Below, one piece after another: positions 58,215 through 64,000 of a stretch of DNA of 64,000 nucleotides. Origin of the DNA: Sabethes cyaneus. Lineage: Eukaryota; Arthropoda; Insecta; Diptera; Culicidae. The translations under genes were made by a program, and so were the position numbers. Under the pieces are notes generated by a model. It was given only the letters and a program-made list of their open reading frames with translations. It made no database searches and was not told where the DNA came from. The DNA lies in contig NC_071354.1 of NCBI RefSeq assembly GCF_943734655.1, positions 143,010,642 to 143,074,641 of the forward strand, written 5' to 3'. Within the stretch, counting starts at the first letter, position 1. Every line of letters starts with the position of its first letter.

Positions 58215-61200
58215 CTAGGTCACGCCGCTAGGTGGATTAATTCGGGTTTTATATTTGTTTTAGAAGTACATATTTATTATCTACAACGTTACCGAACATA
58301 TCATTTCGACCTAACAAATCTTTTTTCAATATAAATTTTCCAAGATATATTATATTCATTATTGCCATTTTTGGATAAACCCTTTCGGAAAGTAATCGCG
58401 ATCTTATATAAAGAACTAATATCATGAAATGAAATCTTCTATACACGAGAACATTTATGAAAATTTTCAACTAAATCGGACTAATCGGACGGAAGACTAA
58501 TTAAAACAATTATTCCTCTCTCATTTTTCCTAACCTTTTGTATACCATATTTTTGAAGAGTGTTTCAAATAATAAGATTACTACAGTATTTAAAAAATTC
58601 TTATATCTTAACAGAACATAAAATTTAGAGATTTGCAGATGTGGTGTATTATTCTAATATAAGGCTGACTTACGATTAAAATTAATAGCACAAATTTATC
58701 AAGACGTTGTTTTTTTCTTCATTGCTTATGAATTTTTCAGCATTCCATTCTGTCTGCAGAAGGCAAAAAGCCGGCAGTCGGTTATCGTGTATGTGTCCCT
58801 CAGTACACATATAGCCATACCATTGAATGCTCGTTAATTAGGTAAGTTTTGTAACACGGAAAAGACACGTTTTGCCGTCTTCACCAACAGATGACAGAAA
58901 GATTTCTTAAAGATCCTCTATATAGCTTCATTGCTGGTGACAGATATGTTTCTTTATTGATTCATACGGTGGCGCCTTCAAGATCTGTAGAATATTAAAA
59001 GAGCCGTACAAATATTTCCATTAGTTAGGAATGCGAAAAATATGTTCAAAGTCGAGGAAGGAAGTAATAAAACATTTTGTTTGGTTCAGGACATCATTTC
59101 TAGCACAAACTAGCACACCATCAGCTATTACAATGAAAAACTGGTTCTATGCATATTCTGCAAATTCTCATCACAAGTACAATAGACAGGCTGCAGTATT
59201 TGAATGATGAATTTTAAGATTCATCAACATTTATTATTAGGAAATAATATCGCAAATGAAACCATATGTTTCAATACCCAAAGTAGCAATTTATGGTAGA
59301 TGAAGCAACGGCGATCGTATTACAGTTAAACTCTTTCCCCGTGGATGCGCAGATACGTATTTTAGAACTGCACCGCCTTTTCCTGATTTCCTGTTGAAAA
59401 TACAACCGATTCGGGCATGCCCCCGTGAAAGGCAATTAATTATACTCTAATTACTCAACAATTATCGCTTCTGTGATGCTATGTTTCCCGTCGGTAATTT
59501 ATTGCTTGCTCCCCAAGTGACAGTTCTCTGCAAGAAGCAACAGCGAGTTTCCCAGTAGGTAAATGTAGCAAACGAACCGAGCTAAAAAAAGCAACGCAAC
59601 AAAAAAGTTAGAATTTTGTTTGGAATTAAAAATAAACTCATTCATTCATTCGATGCGGTTTAGTGGAAAAGACAAAAAGTAAGTAAGAAGTTTTTAACCT
59701 TTTAAAGAACGTGTTACAGAGTGCTTGCATATTTAATTTTCAGTTGATAAACTTGATTTATTCAAAAAACCATACCATTTGCAGCATTAATAATCTAACA
59801 TCAACTATTAAATCGCATGTCGCATTACAGTGTACATGCCGCGCGTAACGAGTAAATAAATTGTGGCGGAGATTATTACAGAAACTGTTTAACACCATAA
59901 TAACGTATCCTTCTAGCAGAGAAACCATAAATTTAAAATTAAAGGCCCATTTAATGCATCTTGGAGTCATCGTTAGAATCAAATAACTGTCAAAACATAA
60001 CAAGACAAGCATACTACGGTTACAAGCTGGCGATACGAACTGAAAATGGGAAAATGAAAACCGAATATAGGAAAGAGAGACCGTCTTGTGGTTTGTGAAA
60101 TTGGATACTCAGAATGTAAGGTGACGACGTGGCAGTAAAAGGGAAAAACAGAAACCAAAAACAATTTAACTCAAACGGAAACACGACAGTGTATCAATGA
60201 GAGAAGGGAAACATTAACTGTTTTGCATACCTAGTATTGCAAAATTAGAAAAAGTGGAAAAAAGTGCAAAAACAAATGAATGTCAGTTTGATTTGGGTTA
60301 GATTTTCAAGATTTGCTCAACTTAACAAGTTGTGTAGTTTTCCTATTTGTTATGAATTTTATTATAATAAAACTGTGAAGATGATTTTTCACTGTCTATG
60401 ACAGTGGCATCTGCAAGTGCTACTACTGAATTGATTTATAGTTCTAGTTAATCTTGTGGATTTATGTACACGATGTTGCTACAGCAAGGCTAATGTTCAA
60501 AACGTTGTTGTTAATTTCATTCATTAAACTTGTATCCTCTATCTAGTCACCCTCGTAATGCACATGGAAATGGATCGTTTTAGACTTTGCCGGTCTTAAA
60601 TCAAATCGATCTGTTCTTTCACCACGATTACAATGTATTTAGCAGACTATATGCTACATCCATAGTACACTTGGACGTAAAAAGTTGTAACACATTGTTA
60701 ATTGGCAGAGAGCGCAAATTGCTTAGTAGATCACGTCTATTGAGATTTTTTAACTGTTTTTTAACATCTCGAAGGGTTTATTTCTAATTCCCGTCATAGT
60801 AAAGAAAGCCACTCTAACTTTCATCATTTCTTAGTTGGATTTAATGAATACTCCAAAAGCTCTGCTGCAGATTTGACTCAAACACACTTACCTTCCGATC
60901 CGTGCCCTTTGAATTCACTAAAAAGCGATTAATAAAGCATTTGATTGAAACTACGCAACTGACTTTATATCTTAAATTCGTCTTCAAAATTTTTCATCGT
61001 CCGAACTAAAAATCACAACAATGTTTACGAAGCTAGCGCGCATGTATTTGTGTACGACAGTATGACAATTGTTATTCTGCAAAATTTCTAAAGTTTTTGC
61101 AAGTTTTCCCGGCTGCAGAATAACAACAATGCGTTCCGTGAGTTATTTTCATTTTATGAATGACGGAAATTGAAACGATTCGTCGACATTTTCTTTTTCG

Positions 61201-61630
61201 TCGCACGAAAAAACGTTGGAAATTTGGCTGCTAGAAATTCTTTAATGAAAAAAAGCATTTAAGTAGATCTCAGCTCACTTTGATTGATCGCGTATGAGAG
61301 GCAACAAACTAAAACATTAGGGGATAAGCAACATAGCAGCAACATACCCTAAATGTTAACTGAAAAGGAAAACAATAGTTGTTAGTATATTTCGCTTTTA
61401 AATTAACGTAGGGGAAAGACACCTTTTTTAAAAAAAATACAACATTTTTGATGATAGTTATTAACGAGCTCTTCAATCTATTTGAAATGTATACCCATCA
61501 AGTTGTCTAAAAAAGACATTAAGTCGTTTTGATTATAAGGTACATTAGTTGCAACCACAAATGGAAAGATCCCATTTTGTCACGCGACACATATTTGAAT
61601 TTAATAGCAGTTCTTCGACGAGCAACTCAT
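58215..61630. other. Unassigned intergenic DNA
   Basis: AT-rich. The short open frames here (58249-58470, 59758-60012 and 60587-60787) have no recognisable motif. A segment at 58738-58860 is flanked by TTTTTCAG and GGTAAGT, which resemble splice signals, but the sequence between has no long open frame and is not called an exon. Confidence 0.35.
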
Positions 61631-62165
61631 CAGCGATATAACAGAATGAGACGCAACGGACTTTAACCTAGGAGTGCCTACAAACGATAACAGCGTGCCG
61701 GCTCTCGATCTCGAAGAGATCCGGCGAGAAATCGGTCAGGTAAGAACCTACTCCCGGCAGATCTCTACAAAAATGACCAAGAACCGCAAGCCATGGCACT
61801 TCACTGGATTATTTCAAAGATTTGGGAGGTGGAGAAACTTCCGAAGGAGTGGATGGAAGATGTAGTCTGTCCCATCTACAAAAAGGGCGATCGGCTAGAT
61901 TGCTGTAACTACCGTGGCATTACGCTGGTCAACGCTACCTGCAGGGTGCTCTACCAGATTTTGTTACGTCGTCCATCCCCAATTGCAAAAGATATGTCCA
62001 GAAATGTCGGGAGTACAACGTGCACACGTATCATATTTTCGTATTTCAGAGCAGCGTAGGATACAGCTAAACACGAACAGCTCTGGCAGATAATGCACGA
62101 ATACGGTTTTCCGGACAAACTGACGCGACTGATCTGAGCTGCTCTGGATCGAGAGCGAGAACACT
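61630..62165 (+). pseudogene. RTE-like reverse transcriptase fragment
   Basis: Frames at 61674-61865 (GVPTNDNSVPALDLEEIRRE) and 61793-62059 (WIISKIWEVEKLPKEW, then VCPIYKKGDRLDCCNYRGIT) are the start of an RTE-like RT domain. A third frame near 62075-62145 (EQLWQIMHEYGFPDKLTRL) continues it. It breaks off at about 62165 before the catalytic ADD motif. Confidence 0.8.
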
Positions 62166-62258
62166 GTGTAACCATTGAACTTATTGTGTCAATTGTAAAA
62201 GTCGAATAGTCTGTTGTTTAAAACTTATTGTTATGCTAACAAGTGTCTCTAACTTATG

Positions 62259-62420
62259 CAGAGGTGGGCACAATTCTGCTTATCCGCTAACTGCTAATTA
62301 GCTGAGCTAACATTTTGATTAACTGTTAGCTTTTCCGCTAACTTTTAAAATCGTTAGCTTCCGCTAAATTTTTAAACCACTAACTGAACCGCTAACTTCT
62401 GTTCGAAATTCTATATAAGC
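62259..62420 (+). mobile_element. hAT-like terminus with GCTAA subterminal repeats
   Basis: CAGAGGTGGGCACAATTCTG at 62259 matches the left terminus of the element at 51658 (GGGCACAATT shared). It is followed by at least nine GCTAA/TTAGC words within 150 bases. No matching right end is found within the window, so the copy is truncated or continues past it. Confidence 0.65.
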
Positions 62421-64000
62421 ACACCTATATTTCAATCATACGATACATTTCCTATACATTGACTTTAAATTTTATGACGTTTAACGGATTAACACACAAA
62501 CAACTGCACGACACTTCTATTTTGACCTATGTGAGCAAGAGGGAACCATCACTGGGAAAAAATATTTAATCATTTTCCTCGTAAAATAGACCGGGAAAGC
62601 TATTTGCTTCTCTGAAAACTCTATCATCTCGAACTGTGTAGGTACAAACATGATAGCATCATTCATGTTATGTTATGTTGGTTATATAATTGGCACAAAT
62701 GACGGCCGATTACTGTTGGTTACACCCTATCGAAATGCACATCTGGCACCACTGCAATTCTAGACCACTGATTGTTTGACCATTCCTGTTGTCATACGAG
62801 GGATCGTCGCCAGACGATAGGTCAACGAAGGTTACTTAGATGTAAACATTAAAAACAATTGTAAACCTAAATCCATGCAGAAGAAACTGATAGTGCGATT
62901 ATCTTAAAATTATACTAAAACTAGCTAAAATCTAATTCTTAAACGTAGTGCGTGCGTTAGTAGTTAAAGGTAACTCGAAATAATGTTTAGTATGCTTAAC
63001 CTATATATGCCTAAATCTGCAGTAGTGAAGTGACTCGAATTCGTTCCTGCTTTATGATTATTAAAACCGTTGCGCGGAAAGGCTTGGTTCAGCGGATAGT
63101 ATTGACTTTGCTGACAGCTACCGTACGCACACTATACCGCGTATACGTACACGCGATTTGTTGCTGCTGCTGTTGGTTTTTCCATGACGTTTTTCAAACT
63201 GGGGGAAAACAAATCACCAACACAACCGCAAATTAGCAAGCTCTATTAATTAAAAGAAGAATTTGTTGAGAGGTGAGGCTTCATATATCTAAAGTGAAAA
63301 TTAGTATAAACGACTGATATGTAAACCAAACTTAATCCTACTATAGATACCTTAAAGTTATAGTACGGTTGGATAATAATAAGTAATCAAGTTGTCGTCA
63401 CGGAAGACAGCGAGAATCATTAATAGTAAAGCATATCGGTTTAAATTTTAAAGGCTATAGTTAACGTAATTGTATATTTCTCGACAGGAATTTTATAACT
63501 TACGTTTGAAATACATCTACAAGTTCATAGAATTGATTCTTTTCTCGCTGTGACCAACAATTACGATGAACCATAGCTACCGTCACCGGTAAGTCAGCAG
63601 AAACGAACGTCAGTTAGGGGTGTTCAATGCACGTATTTATACGAGTGGGCAACGTCACATCACAGAATGCCTCTTACGAACGCGTGTCTTGAGAATGCAT
63701 GCAATCATCATTGACGTTCTTTTGATCCGATCTGGCGACTTGAATTGACGGTGGCTGACGGTCAATCTAAATCGGACTTAAAACGTCAAAAAACGACTGT
63801 GTGAAGTGAATGGAAAATTGGCGAGCATTAGCAGTTTTGTGCCTTATTTCAATTCGAGTGATTTATTTTGTTATACGTACTGAACATATCACTGATGGTT
63901 GAAACATTGTAAGTATCCAAAAAATGCAATGATGATCGCAACCTGTTGCCACATCTCAGCAGCTATTTTGCGTTTGATGCAGCAATTGAAAATAATTGTC
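62420..64000. other. Unassigned sequence to window end
   Basis: No gene supported. CGTCAGTTAG at 63608-63617 contains a TCAGT initiator-like word, with TATTTATACG at 63631-63640 downstream rather than upstream, so no promoter is claimed. GC content rises at 63050-63190 without a coding signal. Confidence 0.3.

Noticed and set aside
58738..58860. Possible exon between TTTTTCAG and GGTAAGT
   Set aside because: No frame is open across the segment with a recognisable motif; such signals are frequent by chance in AT-rich DNA.
1..64000. Endogenous viral sequences
   Set aside because: I saw no polymerase, capsid or glycoprotein motif of RNA or DNA viruses. All RT motifs fit non-LTR retrotransposons.

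Overview
This window looks like repeat-rich, AT-rich insect chromosomal DNA, most likely from a mosquito (Culicidae). The basis is the type of mobile DNA: RTE-like and Jockey-like retrotransposon remnants, Tc1/mariner copies with a DETYVK signature, a tRNA-derived SINE and many short TA-, 5-bp- and 8-bp-target-site elements. It also rests on a single host gene with an arthropod TATA plus TCAGT initiator. The family attribution comes from recall of such repeats and was not checked by a search. There are no bacterial-type operons, CRISPR arrays, rRNA genes or convincing functional tRNA genes.

The one well-supported host gene is an intact LARP6-type La-related RNA-binding protein (ATG at 14793, stop at 17253-17255, 820 aa, plus strand). 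It has a plausible TATA/initiator promoter near 13334-13370, a long leader, a La module, an RRM, a striking serine/arginine repeat array and a C-terminal SUZ-C/LSA-like motif. Its downstream sequence (17256-20500) is probably 3' UTR plus intergenic DNA.

Layout. 1-1000 unassigned. 1000-4630 is a decayed RTE-like retrotransposon split by a 1.2-kb TIR element (2582-3775). 4640-7500 unassigned. 7500-9400 is a Jockey-like remnant split by an element with repeated TGCGCAGAATT motifs. 9630-11190 is a GTTAC-rich repeat. 11440-12780 is a second Jockey-like remnant. 13140-20500 is the LARP6 locus. 20500-22600 is intergenic. 22606-24731 is a mariner copy split by a second copy of the 1.2-kb TIR element. 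24955-25490 is a hexanucleotide satellite. 25500-29390 is mostly intergenic, with a strong hairpin at 28257-28378. 29400-31960 is a degenerate ~120-bp tandem repeat invaded by a foldback element and a precise hAT MITE. 31967-33137 is an almost intact Tc1/mariner element with TA target duplication. 33140-34000 is a 15-bp minisatellite foldback with a SINE inside. 34357-34904 is a TIR MITE. 34910-38340 is unassigned. 38560-42690 is an old low-complexity array invaded by several hAT-like elements, three of them nested. 42693-44411 holds mariner and RTE fragments. 44654-46153 is a 1.5-kb Transib-like foldback. 46160-49470 is unassigned. 49470-50040 is a Jockey 3' end. 50274-50755 is a mariner deletion derivative. 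51612-55855 is a SINE split by a 4-kb hAT-like element that carries an RTE fragment. 55858-58214 is a microsatellite-bearing TIR element with two further elements inside. 61630-62160 is an RTE fragment and 62259 begins another hAT-like end.

The genes do not form a pathway. The interest lies in the LARP6 repeat tail and in the nested insertions whose target-site duplications can be read exactly. I found no sequence that clearly encodes a new multi-gene system.
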